Below, one piece after another: positions 21,522 through 32,330 of a stretch of DNA of 64,000 bases. The translations under genes and the position numbers were made by a program. Numbering within the stretch: position 1 is the stretch's first letter; every line of letters starts with the position of its first letter. The notes beneath the pieces are model-generated. The model was not told the origin of the DNA, did no database searches, and was given only the letters and a program-made list of their open reading frames with translations. This DNA is from Euglena gracilis (lineage: Eukaryota > Euglenida > Euglenophyceae > Euglenales): positions 50,075,847 through 50,139,846 of the forward strand of contig CP154954.1 of the NCBI GenBank assembly GCA_039621445.1, in the 5' to 3' direction.

Positions 21522-21922
21522 TTTTCCACGCTTTCCCAAAGAAACATATTTTTTGCTACACAGGAATGTTGCCTTTTTTTGGGAATTTGTTACCGTTGCT
21601 CATTGTTCTTGAGTCTGTTTGTTTTTTTATTACACAGGAATGCACACTGGTAAATATTTTTATTCAAGTAAACAATATATATTAATATTAAAAACAATAT
21701 TTTTATTCAAAAAAACAATATATATTATCCATAAAAATATTCATATACCGAGATAATTTCTGTGGCTACTACAAGGATTAGGGTTAGGGTAAAGAATTTC
21801 TGAGATGCTCTGTTCAAAAATATTCCCATACCAAGACAATTTCTGAGGTTATTAGAAGGAATAGGGTTAGGGTAAAGATTTCATCCCCAACGGTTTTCAC
21901 CATCCCGCTCATCGTTGTTATA

Positions 21923-22086
21923 TTTCCCTCTACAGGGTACGCAGCGAACCCAAAGAGTCGCCCAACTAGGGTTAAAAACATGGGGGGACCCGAGCGAGGC
22001 GCCGAAGGCGCCGAGCGAGGGTCCCCCTATGTGTATTCACCCTGGTTGGACGACTCTTTGGGGTAGCTGGTACCCTGTAGGGGGAA
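21923..22086. mobile_element. foldback element, copy 2
   Basis: Same arms as copy 1 with a few substitutions. Confidence 0.7.
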
Positions 22087-22328
22087 ATTTTCCACGCATT
22101 TTAAAAGAAACATATTTTTTCTTATGCAGGAATACACTCATTTTTATTCAAAAATATTCCCTGAATATTATTCGAGAAGAACATTGGGAAGGAATGCACT
22201 TGTTCGTAAATATTTTTGTTCAAAAACATTCTTATACCGAGAGAATTTCTGAGGTTGTTGGAAGGAATAGGGTTAGGGTCAAGATTTCATCCCCAACGGT
22301 TGTCACCATCCCGCTCATCGTTGCTATA

Positions 22329-22410
22329 TTTCCCTCTACAGGGTACACAGCGAACCCAAAGAGTCGCCCAAGTAGGGTTAAAAACATGGGGGGACCCGAG
22401 CGAGGCGCCG
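22329..22410. mobile_element. foldback element, copy 3 (left half only)
   Basis: The sequence matches copy 1 up to GAGGCGCCG and then jumps to the downstream flank, as if the hairpin arm had been deleted. Confidence 0.6.
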
Positions 22411-22624
22411 CGCTTTTCCACGCTTTCCCAAAGAAACATATTTTTTCTTATGCAGGAATACACTCATTTTTATTCAAAAATATTCCCTGAATATTATTCG
22501 AGTAGGACATTGAGAAGGAATGCACTTGTTCGTAAATATTTTTGTTCAAAAACATTCTTATACCGAGAGAGTTTCTGAGGTTATTGGAAGGAATAGGGTT
22601 AGGGTCAAGATTTTTTCAAAAATA

Positions 22625-23125
22625 TTCCCTGAACGACGTTCGAGGAGGATTTTGATCCTCCTCGAACGACCTCGAACGACATTCGAGGAGGATTTTGATC
22701 CTCCTCGAACGACCTCGAACGGCATTCGAGGAGGATATTGATCCTCCTCGAACGACCTCGAACGACGTTCGAGGAGGATTTTGATCCTCCTCGAACGACC
22801 TCGAACGACATTCGAGGAGGATCTCGATCCTCCTCGAACGACCTCGAACGACATTCGAGGAGGATTTTGATCCTCCTCGAACGACCTCGAACGACATTCG
22901 AGGAGGATCTCGATCCTCCTCGAACGACCTCGAACGACATTCGAGGAGGATATTGATCCTCCTCGAACGACCTCGAACGACGTTCGAGGAGGATTTTGAT
23001 CCTCCTCGAACGACCTCGAACGACACTCGAGGAGGATCTCGATCCTCCTCGAACGACCTCGAACGACGTTCGAGGAGGATCTCGAACCACCTCGAACGAC
23101 ATTCGAGGAGGATCGAGATCCTCCT
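22625..23125. repeat. 43-bp minisatellite array 2
   Basis: About 11-12 units of the same 43-base repeat as array 1, 1.65 kb downstream. Unit variants (ATATTGAT, ATTTTGAT, ATCTCGAT centres) are shuffled between arrays. Confidence 0.9.
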
Positions 23126-24519
23126 CCTACTGTCCATCCTCCTACCGTAACCCTCCCGTCCAATGATCATTTTCCAATTGGCTTTTAAAAAACGTTGTCT
23201 AATAATGACCCTCCCCCGGTCAGAGTGACAGGAGGTTGGTGACCGTCGGTGGGGGGGGGGGGTATAAAGCCTCAGGGAGCCTTACTCACCCAAGAAGTTG
23301 GCACCCCGTCTGTACTCCAAATTGGCCTTATTCGGGGTTAGCCTCCCCTCTATGTGAAGCCAACTTCCTGGGGCTCTCATCTCTTTGGCATTAGAGAACA
23401 GCGTACCATTTCCCGTCCCCCCCCCACCCTCAGGGTTGGCTGGGAGAAACGTGTGGTTTCATTGTGTAAAAGTTTCCAGTCTTTCAATGAAGTCTCACAG
23501 AAACCGTCATTGACAACGTGGTTTATTTGTTTCCGCGTGGTGCATTTTTGATCCATCAACTGCATCATTTTCGGGTTCCATGGGATGCAGCCAATGCTTT
23601 GTGGAAAGCACCAGAAACGATCTGCACAGATGGCATTTTTTATGATGAATTTTTGAGATATTATTCGTATTTTTTTTGAAATTTGGGATATTTCGGCTAA
23701 CCCGAATGTGGATTTGGTGATGGTTGATTTGTCGGACCACCCCTCCCAGCAGTTAGGAGGGGTTGTCCGGACCCCTACCCCCTTGGCAGGTGCCAAAATA
23801 GTGACAAAATTTCTTCCGGCACTGCGCGCCAGAAAATGAACAAAATACGTTGTTTCCCCTCAGTTTTCAGCATATTGCGCATTTTTTTTATGTTTTGGTG
23901 TTTTCCATTTAAATGTTTCAAAAAATCCAAAAATATGAGCATTTTTATTTTGTTTTCAAAGAAAACTCAGGGATTTCCCAACAATTTCATCTTGGCATCG
24001 AGCCCATTGCCCATCCACAAAACCGAAATTTTTCTGCGGGGGTCTTGCACTCGGGGGGGGGGACCCCCCAAAGTGTTCCCATATCCTTCGGGACTGCTCA
24101 AGGTTTTTGCCATTCACAAAAAGTGAATGTGTGGTCAACGCCCCCCCCCCCCCCCTGGGGAAGCTTGCCCCCCCCCCCCCCCCCGACACACCGGCCACCC
24201 CCGTACCCCTGGTCAAATGTTGCAGGTTAGAGAGTGCGTATGACCACCCCCTGGTCAGAGGTTGTAGGCAGGGATTGTTTTTTCAAGTCGGAAGGGACCC
24301 TACCCCCGGGGGGAGGGGTCCCGCCAGCCAGCACCTTTTTTCTAGCCAGCAGTTCCCAGCTGGGGTGCCGATCCCCCCCCCTCTGTTGAGGAGGTGGGGG
24401 GGATGACCATCCCCCCTTGTCGGGGGGTTGGTCATTCCTGGTCCGTGGGCGAGGGGGGATTTTCGAATAATGTGTGCCCATCCCTCCCAGGGATATCCAG
24501 GAACAGATGACGATGTTAC
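23126..24519. other. intergenic stretch, no gene recognised
   Basis: Contains a degenerate GGTCAGAG repeat near 23218, CCGGCACTGCGCGCC near 23816, and poly-C runs of up to 18 bases near 24140-24185. Confidence 0.5.
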
Positions 24520-24594
24520 AGCGGTGATATATACATATATATGTATATATATATATATATATATTATATAGATAAGAGATAGATATATATATAT

Positions 24595-24632
<38 letters not shown>

Positions 24633-24852
24633 CCATATAGAGAGAGATATATATATATATATAAAGATAGATATATATATATATATACAGAGAGAGAGAC
24701 AGAGGGAGAGAGATATATATATACATATAGAGAGACAGAGAGAGAAGATATAAGAGAGAGACATACTAGGGAGGGAGGGAGGGATAGGGAGGGAGGGAGA
24801 GGAGAGAGGAGAGCTGAGAGAGAGAGAGGCTGAGAGAGAAGAGAGGAGAGGA

Positions 24853-24903
<51 letters not shown>

Positions 24904-25058
24904 TCTCCTCCCCCCTCCCTCCCTCCCCCCCCCTCCCTCCCTCCCTCCCTCCCTCCCTCCCTACATACATACATACATACATACATACATACATACATAC
25001 ATACGAACATACATACATACATACATACATACATACAGACATACATACATACAATACA

Positions 25059-25094
<36 letters not shown>

Positions 25095-25125
25095 CATATA
25101 TAGATTATATATATATATAGTATAT
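24520..25125. repeat. compound microsatellite: (TA)n, (GA)n, (GGGA)n, (CT)n, (ATAC)n
   Basis: TA/GATA blocks to about 24740, GA and GGGA blocks to 24850, CT and CCCT blocks to 24960, then ATAC tetranucleotides to 25090 and TATA. The left and right halves are roughly complementary in composition (GA then CT), so the locus can fold. Confidence 0.9.
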
Positions 25126-25301
25126 GCCGGCCCCCGAAATACGGATATTTTGGATAACTGCAGATGTGGTGTTTGGCACGGCTGGCGAGGATTTGACTAA
25201 GAGGGTGGGAGAGGGTGTCATACTTTCCTCCCCCCCTTGTCCAGCGTTTGGACCACTACTCGTCAGGTAAGGTCTTTTTAAATACGTTGTTGGTTCCATC
25301 A

Positions 25302-25309
25302 GTCTGCGA
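25302..25309. repeat. 8-bp target-site duplication GTCTGCGA, left
   Basis: Exact match to 25776-25783. Confidence 0.85.
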
Positions 25310-25775
25310 CATACATCTCTCTAAGGTTTTGCGAACCCCCCCCCCGGGGGGGGCGGCTGCAGCCAGCCCCGATTTGGGCCCAGCCCAGCCGCAGCACCCC
25401 CCCCCCCCCGGGGGCCCCTAGCCCAGCCAGCCAGCCCATTTTGGGGGGTCCAGCCCAAAATTTTTCGTCGCAAAGCGCCGAAATTTTTTGAAAAACTGTG
25501 GCCAAAAAAAGTGGCCAAAAATGGGGTTTGAGGGGCGTTTGGGGCAATTTTGGGGGGTTTCAGATGCATCATTTTTTCAAAACTGTGTTCTGCAGGCCAT
25601 TTTTTGGCATTTTTCTGATTTCAGTCCAGCTCGCCCCGGTTCGGGTCCAGCCGGGGTCCAGCCCCCCCCCCCCCCCCCGGGGGGGGGGCGGGCTAGCCAG
25701 CCCAAATTTCTATCCAGCCCAAATTTCTAGCCCTAGCCCAGCAACCCCCCCCTGGGGTCCTTAAAGAGATGTATG
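25310..25775. mobile_element. 466-bp MITE with 8-bp TSD
   Basis: TIRs CATACATCTCTCTAAGG and CCTTAAAGAGATGTATG (one mismatch) are flanked by the TSD GTCTGCGA. The body is rich in CAGCCC and C/G runs and has a GTCGCAAAGCGCCG hairpin core at about 25467. The 8-bp TSD suggests a hAT-type or similar transposase in trans. A truncated inverted copy of its left half sits in CCCH gene 4 at 47673-47831. Confidence 0.85.
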
Positions 25776-25783
25776 GTCTGCGA
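25776..25783. repeat. 8-bp target-site duplication GTCTGCGA, right
   Basis: See 25302-25309. Confidence 0.85.
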
Positions 25784-26438
25784 ATAATTGTGTGAATTTA
25801 TTTTGCCAAAAAATATCCATCAACACGGCCAAAAACGAAAACGTCCACAATAAAATGGCTGATAATGGCAACAAAACCCTGGCGAGAAAAGGTTTATTGC
25901 CCCTGATAAAAGGTTACCAAGTAACCAAAATGTCCAAAGTTGACGCAAATTTCCAAACGCGGCTTGACATTTCAGTTTCCTCCCCCCCCCCCCCCAGAAG
26001 GCATGTGGTGGACGGCTCGAGGTCTGGCGCAGGGTCATTGTAATGGCCCCAGGGATAGGGTGGGCAGATCCACCATTCCCCTTCCCCCTACAGGGGAGGT
26101 CAGACTGATTGGGTCCCCCTGGAAGAAGGGGTTCTTTTTGCTTTCTGCATAAAGTGCCGAAATTTTGACACCAAATTTTTCCTCGAAAGTGGCTCTCCTG
26201 AACCCACCTCCCACCACTGGGGGTAGGGACCACCCCCCTGGGTGTCTACCCCCCCCTGGGTGGGTGGGTGGTATTTTTAAAAAATGCCCCTGGTTCGTGC
26301 TGAAGGTGAGCTTTTGGATTTGGCCCACAATTGTCCGTCTGCTCTGTACTATGGGTCTCCAAGGGATTCGGTGGTTGGGGCCCGTCCCCGGCACAGCCCT
26401 CGCATCCCCTTCCCCCAGCCCGACTCCCCTCACGCCCC
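25784..26438. other. upstream region of CCCH gene 2, no gene recognised
   Basis: Short C/G runs and diverged repeat pieces (CATAAAGTGCCGAAATTTTG near 26147). The 60 bases before the gene 2 ATG are C-rich and may be 5' UTR. Confidence 0.4.
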
Positions 26439-26558
26439 ATGGCCCCCACGACCAACGCCTCATCCACCATGCACCGGAGGGGCCGCAAGCCCAAGGTGGA
26501 GGCGGGCCTTAGCGTCTGCCTTGACTTCCTGAAGGGGAAGTGCACGAGGGAGCGCCCT
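26439..26558 (+). CDS. CCCH gene 2, exon A
   Basis: From the ATG the frame reads MAPTTNASSTMHRRGRKPK then LSVCLDFLKGKCTRERP. It matches gene 3 exon A closely, with one extra codon. C-x7-C gives the first two ligands of finger 1. The base pair after the Pro codon is GC. Confidence 0.7.
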
Positions 26559-26856
26559 GCGCCTGGCGGGGCGGTTGGATTGGTTTTCTTCTTTGGCCTT
26601 CTTCTGACCCGCTCTGTCCATGTCGTGACGGGTCGTGCACTGCGTGTGGTATTGGCTCGGACATTCCCAGAGTCATGCAATGTGGATGTTGTAGCATAGG
26701 CGACAAAGCTTTACTCAAACCTGTACCGCAACATAGACGACAAAACTCTACTCAAACCCGTACTCTGTAGTAGGCTGTGTGGGAAAGCCAATGCACAGGT
26801 GCAATGTCAGGTGTTGCTGAACATTTTTTTGCAACAGAAATATCCACCGGCCGCAG

Positions 26857-27015
26857 TGTTCCCAGTGCCGCTTTGTCCACCCGGACCTCACGGCGTACCA
26901 GCAGCTGTCGGAGGCGGTGGAGGCGCAGGCCGGGCGAGAGATCTGCGAGGTGTGGGCCATGACCGGACAGTGCAAGTTCGGCGCCAAGTGCAACAAGCTG
27001 CACCCCGCCCAGGGC
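26857..27015 (+). CDS. CCCH gene 2, exon B (intact finger 2)
   Basis: After CGGCCGCAG the frame reads CSQCRFVHPDLTAYQQL, EAVEAQAGREICEVW and GQCKFGAKCNKLHPAQG. The Trp that starts this exon in genes 1, 3 and 4 is Cys here. Finger 2 is C-x8-C-x5-C-x3-H and is uninterrupted. The intron from exon A is about 300 bp, the shortest in the family. Confidence 0.75.
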
Positions 27016-27446
27016 CCCTCCTTCCCTCCTCCCTTCGACAACCACTGGGGCTACTGGACAGATTGAGTGAACCGCATGAGGGAACGAGTGAACCAAGTTG
27101 ACCGAACGATCCCTGCCAATGGGAGAACGAAGATGAAAGATTTTCAAATCTGGCCAGGCACCTCAGGTGTTTCCCCTTTTCCTTTGACGGGTTGTTCAGG
27201 CCCTGCTCCGCTCACTTGTTTTCTCCGAAGCTTTCTTTCTGTGGCATAATGGGCCTTGAGGTCCCCCGGTGTCAACCCTTTGTACCTTCCGTGCAAATAG
27301 TCAAGGAGATGAGAGAGAGAGAGAGAGGAGACGAGAGGACAGTTGTGAATGGTTGTTGGTGTGCCATGAATTCCAGCGATGTGTGTGTCGGTTGGTTGGG
27401 CATTTGTTGACTGGGTTGGGGAGGATTGTTTCCGTCATTTCCATTT

Positions 27447-27749
27447 TGGCACAGGGAACGGTGTGAAGTGCGAGGGCCATCTTGTGCGAAATGGGCCACA
27501 GGAGGGCCCATGGGCCCCATCGTGGTAGCCCACCCGACTGGGCAGGTCATCGCCATCCCCTCCGCTCCGGCCCCCTCCCACGCGCTGCCCGTCCCCCCGG
27601 CGCACCCCACAGCGGTGCCGGCGGAGTCCACGCCCGGCCCCCAACCCACCGCCCCGACGGCGGCCGCAGACCTCACGGCGGAGTTTGAAAAGTTCGCGGA
27701 GTGCATGCAGAAGACGCTGGCGGAGGAGGAGGAGGAGGAGTGCTGGCAG
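27447..27749 (+). CDS. CCCH gene 2, exon C (Pro/Ala-rich, FAECM motif)
   Basis: The frame reads PMGPIVVAHPTGQVIAI, a Pro-rich tract, then ADLTAEFEKFAECMQKTL and EEEEECWQ. GPIVVA and FAECM are shared with gene 3. The left boundary is uncertain (an acceptor TTGGCACAG lies at about 27456). The proposed end CTGGCAG followed by GC mirrors gene 1. Joining to exon D at 29563 keeps the frame (Trp-Gln then Pro-Ser-Gly-Lys). Confidence 0.55.
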
Positions 27750-29562
27750 GCAGTGCTGCTCCATCGGTTCCCTGGGAGCTGAGCCATGGCCGAGACGGAT
27801 TTGACCTTGGGTGGGCGGGGTGAATGGGAATCCCAGAACCTCCCCGAGATTACTTCCTTGGCCAAAGGCCAAAAATGTGAAACAAGCTTCTCTGTCACAA
27901 AAAGCAACACCTTTCTTCAAATTTTCATACAGGTAAGGGAGTTCTTTTCGCTTGTCATGACCGCTTGACACGACACAACCGCCCTGTTCCTGACCCCCAC
28001 AAGCCCATCCACCTGCCCTGACCCCCCCCCCCCCAGTTGGGGGACACCTTTTCAGAGGTTTGGCCAGTCTGCAGGCTTGTTTTTTTTGGACCTGGTGAGG
28101 TTGGGGATCTGGGCTGGGTCATTTCCAACCTCCAGTAGCATGTCCTCCGATCGAGGGGGGGATTAGGAAAGTTGTGATTTTGTCGGCTGAAAAGAAACTT
28201 TGGGAAGCTGAAAAGAAAATTTGGGAACGGGTCCGGGGTTATGGTGATAATCATCCGGTTTTCGTCACCAACCCAACCCAGGGGTGGGGCAGGGGGGGGG
28301 GGAGGTTATCCCCCTTTCCCCAGTGGTTAGCTTCGCACTTGCTCTAAAGAGATAAGAACTCAGCGCCCCCCCCCCCACTTACAACCTCCCCCCTCAGAGT
28401 CGATAACCAAACAGGTTCCTGTGCAGGGTTATCTCTTATGGGGGTTCACATGCCCCCCAGGGAGTTTTTTAATTGGCTTTTACTTAGATTGGTGGATGGG
28501 TCCCCAGATCCCCTCCCCCCCCCCCACCCCCGGGAGGGGGAAGGGGTCGGACTGAGTGGGCACCCCGCCAGAGGCGGGGTTTTCCCCCTGTTTTCGGCCT
28601 ATTTTCGGCGCGAAGCAAAGTGGGGCCCCCAGACTGCCCTCCCCTCCCTGGGGTGTATCCTCTGGGTGGGTGGGGAACCCCCCCCTGTCGTTGAAAAATG
28701 CTCCCCCCCAACTCCAACAACCTCCAATATCCAAGACCCCCCCCCGGTTGAGCTTGAGCTTTTCAGAAATTTGGCCAGTCTGAAAACTAGCAACCTCTTT
28801 TTGGTGAGAACCTTATATCGAACAACCACCGGTCGGGGGACTGGCATTGACATGGGGGGGGGGGGCGAGCAAAGGGACATCCGTTAAGCAATTCATTATT
28901 TCCTCAAGGGAACCCCCCCTCAAGTTATTAAACCCCCCCAAATAACACCCCTCCCCGGTGTGTTATTTGGGCACCCGAGCTGGGGCCCCAGGGGGGGGGG
29001 TGTTATTTGGGGGGGGGTGTTATTTTTACATGGAAAACCAAAGGAAAACAGGGGGGGTGTTATTTGGGCGCTCGAAATTGGCCCCCGAGGGGGGGATGTT
29101 ATTTGGGAGGGGGTTTACCTCCCACGGATTTTTATCGACTATGTGAATGACCGCCAAATTTCCTGACAGACGACTCCGAACATTCCGGTGTTCTAAGAAA
29201 AGCGGGAACCCATGTTTGAAAACACGAGGTATTCCTCTGCACGCCGGCTGAATTCTCTGGGGCTCCCTCCTGAGGCAGCGGGTCAACACGAGAAACGTCC
29301 GCCCGACCCAGGGGTTTATTTTAGTCTTGGCCCCCCCCGAAGGGAGGGGAGGGAGGGATATACTTTTTATACTTTTCAGCGCCAAAGGCACCGAAAATTT
29401 TGAAAATGGTGCTATTTTTAGCACTTTTTGCGATTTCTGGCCATTTTCGGGGGGGAGGACCCCCTCCCCCCCCCCGCCTGGTCTTTAAAAACCCCTGGCC
29501 CGACCGTGCCTGCCCTCGGGGCCCAGGATGCCTCCTCGCCTGCAGAGCCGCACTGGCGGCAG
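27750..29562 (+). other. intron C/D of CCCH gene 2
   Basis: About 1.8 kb of repeats: a GGACACCTTTTCAGAGG piece near 28035, poly-C/poly-G blocks, and the TGTTATTTGGG repeat at 28918-29115. Confidence 0.45.
28918..29115. repeat. GGGTGTTATTTGGG repeats, direct and inverted
   Basis: Five copies of TGTTATTTGGG and one inverted CCCAAATAACACC. A sister family (CCCAAATAACGGGG) is at 30815-31165. Confidence 0.65.
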
Positions 29563-29657
29563 CCCTCCGGCAAGGCGGCGGCCGGGAAGGCGGTGGCGGA
29601 GGAGGTGGCGGAGGCGCAGCCGTATGCCTCGGCCCGGCGGTTCTTGTCGGCGTTGGG
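29563..29657 (+). CDS. CCCH gene 2, exon D, first part
   Basis: After the acceptor CTGGCGGCAG the frame reads PSGKAAAGKAVAEEVAE then ASARRFLSALG, matching gene 3 exon D. The match ends at LG and the frame runs into a stop 12 bases later. The rest of the C-terminal motif (LDSVLID...) lies at 30312, so 650 bp separate two codons that are adjacent in genes 1 and 3. Confidence 0.6.
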
Positions 29658-30311
29658 CTCGGGGCATTCCTGAAGGCCCATACCAAGGCCAGACCAAACC
29701 AAATGGCCCACGGAGGTGGGCGCTCTGCAAGCCAGCATTTTATGCCTCGCAAGGTGGAGTGCGTGAATCTGCAAAAGTGCGCGTTGGTTTTGTTTAGGTG
29801 AGGTTGGAACGCCGCCCCCACGCCCTGGAGAAGGGGGGGTGCGACCATCCCCCCCTCCAGGCCAAAGATTCCAGGATTCCCCGAAGAATTTGCCTTCTTG
29901 TGAACTTATATGTTTTTTTTTCCACGGATTGTGTGGAAGAAATATGTAAACCCCGTTGTATGGGGTTTCTTTTACACCTAAAGTGGGTGTTTATGTATTT
30001 TTCCTGACAGGGAGGAGGCGGCGGTCCAACCCCCCCCCAGAGAGGAGGGTGATCAGGACCTCCGCTCCACTCCCCTCATTTTGTGCCCTGTTAGTGACTG
30101 TTAGTGACTGGGGGGTTTAAAAATTGTATGTGCCCAGGTGAGACAGCATTTGTCAAAACAACAATCCAGGTTCAAAGGCCAAACTCATACAAATCTAAGG
30201 GAAATTGAAAGAAGACAGACGAGACAGATGAACAAACAACAGATTAACAGCCCAATTAATCCCCCGGACCCCCCGCCCCCCTCCCGCCGGTGAGAAATCC
30301 CCCGGGGCCGC
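29658..30311. other. gene-2-specific intron or insertion inside exon D
   Basis: This stretch separates LG from LDS, which are contiguous in genes 1 and 3. The left junction reads GCGTTGG/GCTCGG, compatible with a GC donor. No TIR is evident, and the nearest AG acceptor does not exactly restore the frame by eye. Confidence 0.5.
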
Positions 30312-30365
30312 CTGGACAGCGTGCTGATCGACATCTTCCGCGACCTCAACATCGTGGCGTGCTGA
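30312..30365 (+). CDS. CCCH gene 2, exon D, last part (C-terminal motif)
   Basis: Reads LDSVLIDIFRDLNIVAC and TGA at 30363-30365, the same C-terminal helix as genes 1 and 3. Confidence 0.65.
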   Translation: MDSVLIDIFRDLNIVAC

Positions 30366-31394
30366 GTGGCGGTGAGCCACCACTCCGACAGCCTTTAACC
30401 GCACCGCTCTGTTTGCGTTGTTTGGGAGTGAAGTGCAAGCTGCCTTCCAGCAGGGGACCTTCCAGCTCTTTACCTGTTGAACCGCAGCCTGTTTTTCCGA
30501 CTCCGCTTGTTGTTTTTCCCACATCAATGGGGGGCAAATTTTAACTGTCAATTTTTCGAATCATATATATGACAGCCATTTTCATTTCCTGCTGAATGAA
30601 GAGGCATCTTTGTTTCTTTTTTCCCCAGCAATCACGTTCCAGTGGAACCTGAATTTTAGCAATCTCTTGATCAACTTGACTGAAATCCTAATTTCAGCAA
30701 CAGGCCGAAGTTGGGGGGGATCTGAGTCAAAGTCAAGCAAGTTTGAATTTCAGTTTGCTGATTGGCTGGGCTCAGGGATTTTTATAGGTTGACCCTGGGA
30801 AGTGGGGAAAGGAGTGAGTAACCCCCCCCCAAATAACGGGGTGGGGTGCCCCATTACTGGCACTATCTTTTTTGACCTTCCCCTGTGCCCCGTTATATGG
30901 GCACTACCCATCAAACCCTGACAAAGCTTTCTCCTTCGGAAAAAAAAATCAAAAGGAAGGGCCATATCATGAAAATGATGAGTGTTCCGAGACCTTGAAA
31001 AAGATTTTGACCCATACCTCATTCCACTTGCACCATCGACCACTGGACCATTCTAAACCCCCCCAAATAACGGGACAGTGCTTTTTAAGTCTTTGAGTGG
31101 GCAGTGCCCAAATAACGGGGCAGGGGGCAGGCCGAAAAAGATGGTTCCAATAACGGGGCACCCTCAGTCTTTTTGGTCCAAGAGGTCAGCGACAACAAAA
31201 TATTCCGCAACATTTGCCTGCCTCGAGTGCTTCGCAGCAGGTTTTGGGAGAAAAAGAAGAGGTCTGCTGGACCGTATTGGGTTTGGTCGGACTGAGTGGG
31301 TGCCCCCAGGTGTTTCCTCTGTTATGGGCACGAAACACCCATTTTTTTGGAAACCCAGTTTGACCCCCAAAAAGTCCCCTGGTGGGGTTGGGTA
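30366..31394. other. intergenic stretch after gene 2
   Basis: Contains the CCCAAATAACGGGG repeats (listed) and no conserved exon. Confidence 0.5.
30815..31165. repeat. CCCAAATAACGGGG repeats
   Basis: AAATAACGGGG motifs at about 30830, 31066, 31110 and 31152 with intervening GTTATATGGGC variants. They alternate with GCCCCATTAC inverted pieces, suggesting a decayed foldback element. Confidence 0.55.
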
Positions 31395-31829
31395 CCCCCT
31401 GTTGGACCTCCCCTCCCCCGGTTTTTGTTTTGAAAAAATGGTTGGGGTGATGTCGGCACCTTTCCACGTGGTAGCATGCCAAGCAACAGAGAAGCAAGTG
31501 CCCTTCTAATTACCCATTGGCCCCGGACCCAATGTCACATTCCTTTGGAATTGGCATTTGGGCGCAGTTTACCCAGATTGGCTAGTAGACCTCCACCCAC
31601 CCATTTATAAGAGGGAGCGCAAGGCGCTCTCTCCCACATGCTGAGCCCCCCTTTGCCCTCGTACACACCGCACGCGCAACCCTGGATGGGCATCCCCTTT
31701 CTTTCCAACCCCCCCTTTGCCCACCGACCCCCTATGATTAACACCTCCCTTGTCGGAGGACACGTTTTCGAAGATTTCTCCATGGTTTGGGTTGAAATCT
31801 TTCTCCATGGCAAAATTTTGGCGGTCAAA

Positions 31830-31925
31830 ATTTTTAATTTGGTTGGGCCGCGGCCCAATCAAATCTTTATTTTGGTTGGGGCCACAGCAGGCCGCGGCAG
31901 GCAGCGGCCCCAACCAAACTGCAAA
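31830..31925. repeat. GGTTGGGCCGCGG palindrome pair
   Basis: TTTGGTTGGGCCGCGGCCCAA and a second longer palindrome GGTTGGGGCCACAGC...GCGGCCCCAACC. The same GGTTGGGCCGCGG motif recurs at 32215-32330, 38055-38165, 49340-49620 and 49920-49975. Confidence 0.65.
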
Positions 31926-32026
31926 AGTTGATCGCAAAAAGGATTTTATGACATTATTTGAAGTAGCAGGGTTAGGGTTAAGGTTCTCGTGCAAATAGTT
32001 GAACCCTTCCCGCTCAACGTTGTTAT

Positions 32027-32186
32027 ATTGGCCACTACAGGGTACTCAGCGAACCCAAAGAGCCGCCCAGCTAGGGTTAAAAATATGGGGGACCCGAGCG
32101 CGGCACTGAAGGCGCCGAGAGAGGGTCCCCCCCACGTGTATTGACCCCATATTCGGTTCGCTGGTACCTTGCAAGGGCCAATTTAT
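32027..32186. mobile_element. foldback element, copy 4 (diverged)
   Basis: Same leader (GCAGGGTTAGGGTTAAGG at about 31966) and arms (AACCCAAAGAGCCGCCC) as the copies at 21.4-22.4 kb, with more substitutions. Confidence 0.6.
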
Positions 32187-32214
32187 CCCGCTATTGTGCG
32201 ATGCAGTTCTATTT

Positions 32215-32330
32215 CGGTCGCTGGATCTGTTGTTGTTTGGGTGGCCGCGGCTGGCCACGGCCCAACCAAAACGTGATTTTGGTTGGGCCGCAGTCGGCCG
32301 CGGCCTGCCGCAAACCAACCAACGGCCGCC
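32215..32330. repeat. GGTTGGGCCGCGG palindromes
   Basis: GGGTGGCCGCGGCTGGCCACGG followed by CCCAACCAAAACGTGATTTTGGTTGGGC, an inverted pair. Confidence 0.6.

Larger units (their letters stand above)
21100..22620. repeat. tandemly duplicated block with TTAGGG-like leader and foldback element
   Basis: Blocks beginning GAATAGGGTTAGGGTAAAGAT recur at about 21125, 21290, 21770, 21855, 22263 and 22590, each followed by CATCCCGCTCATCGTTG and a foldback of about 160 bp. The stretch 22089-22290 is duplicated again at 22410-22615. No gene is seen. Confidence 0.75.

Noticed and set aside
21125-22610. Interstitial telomere (TTAGGG repeats)
   Set aside because: Only one and a half repeats occur per site, always as part of the same longer leader of a dispersed repeat, so it is not a telomeric array.
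20504-23125. CRISPR-like array at the 43-bp repeats
   Set aside because: Units are head to tail without unique spacers.
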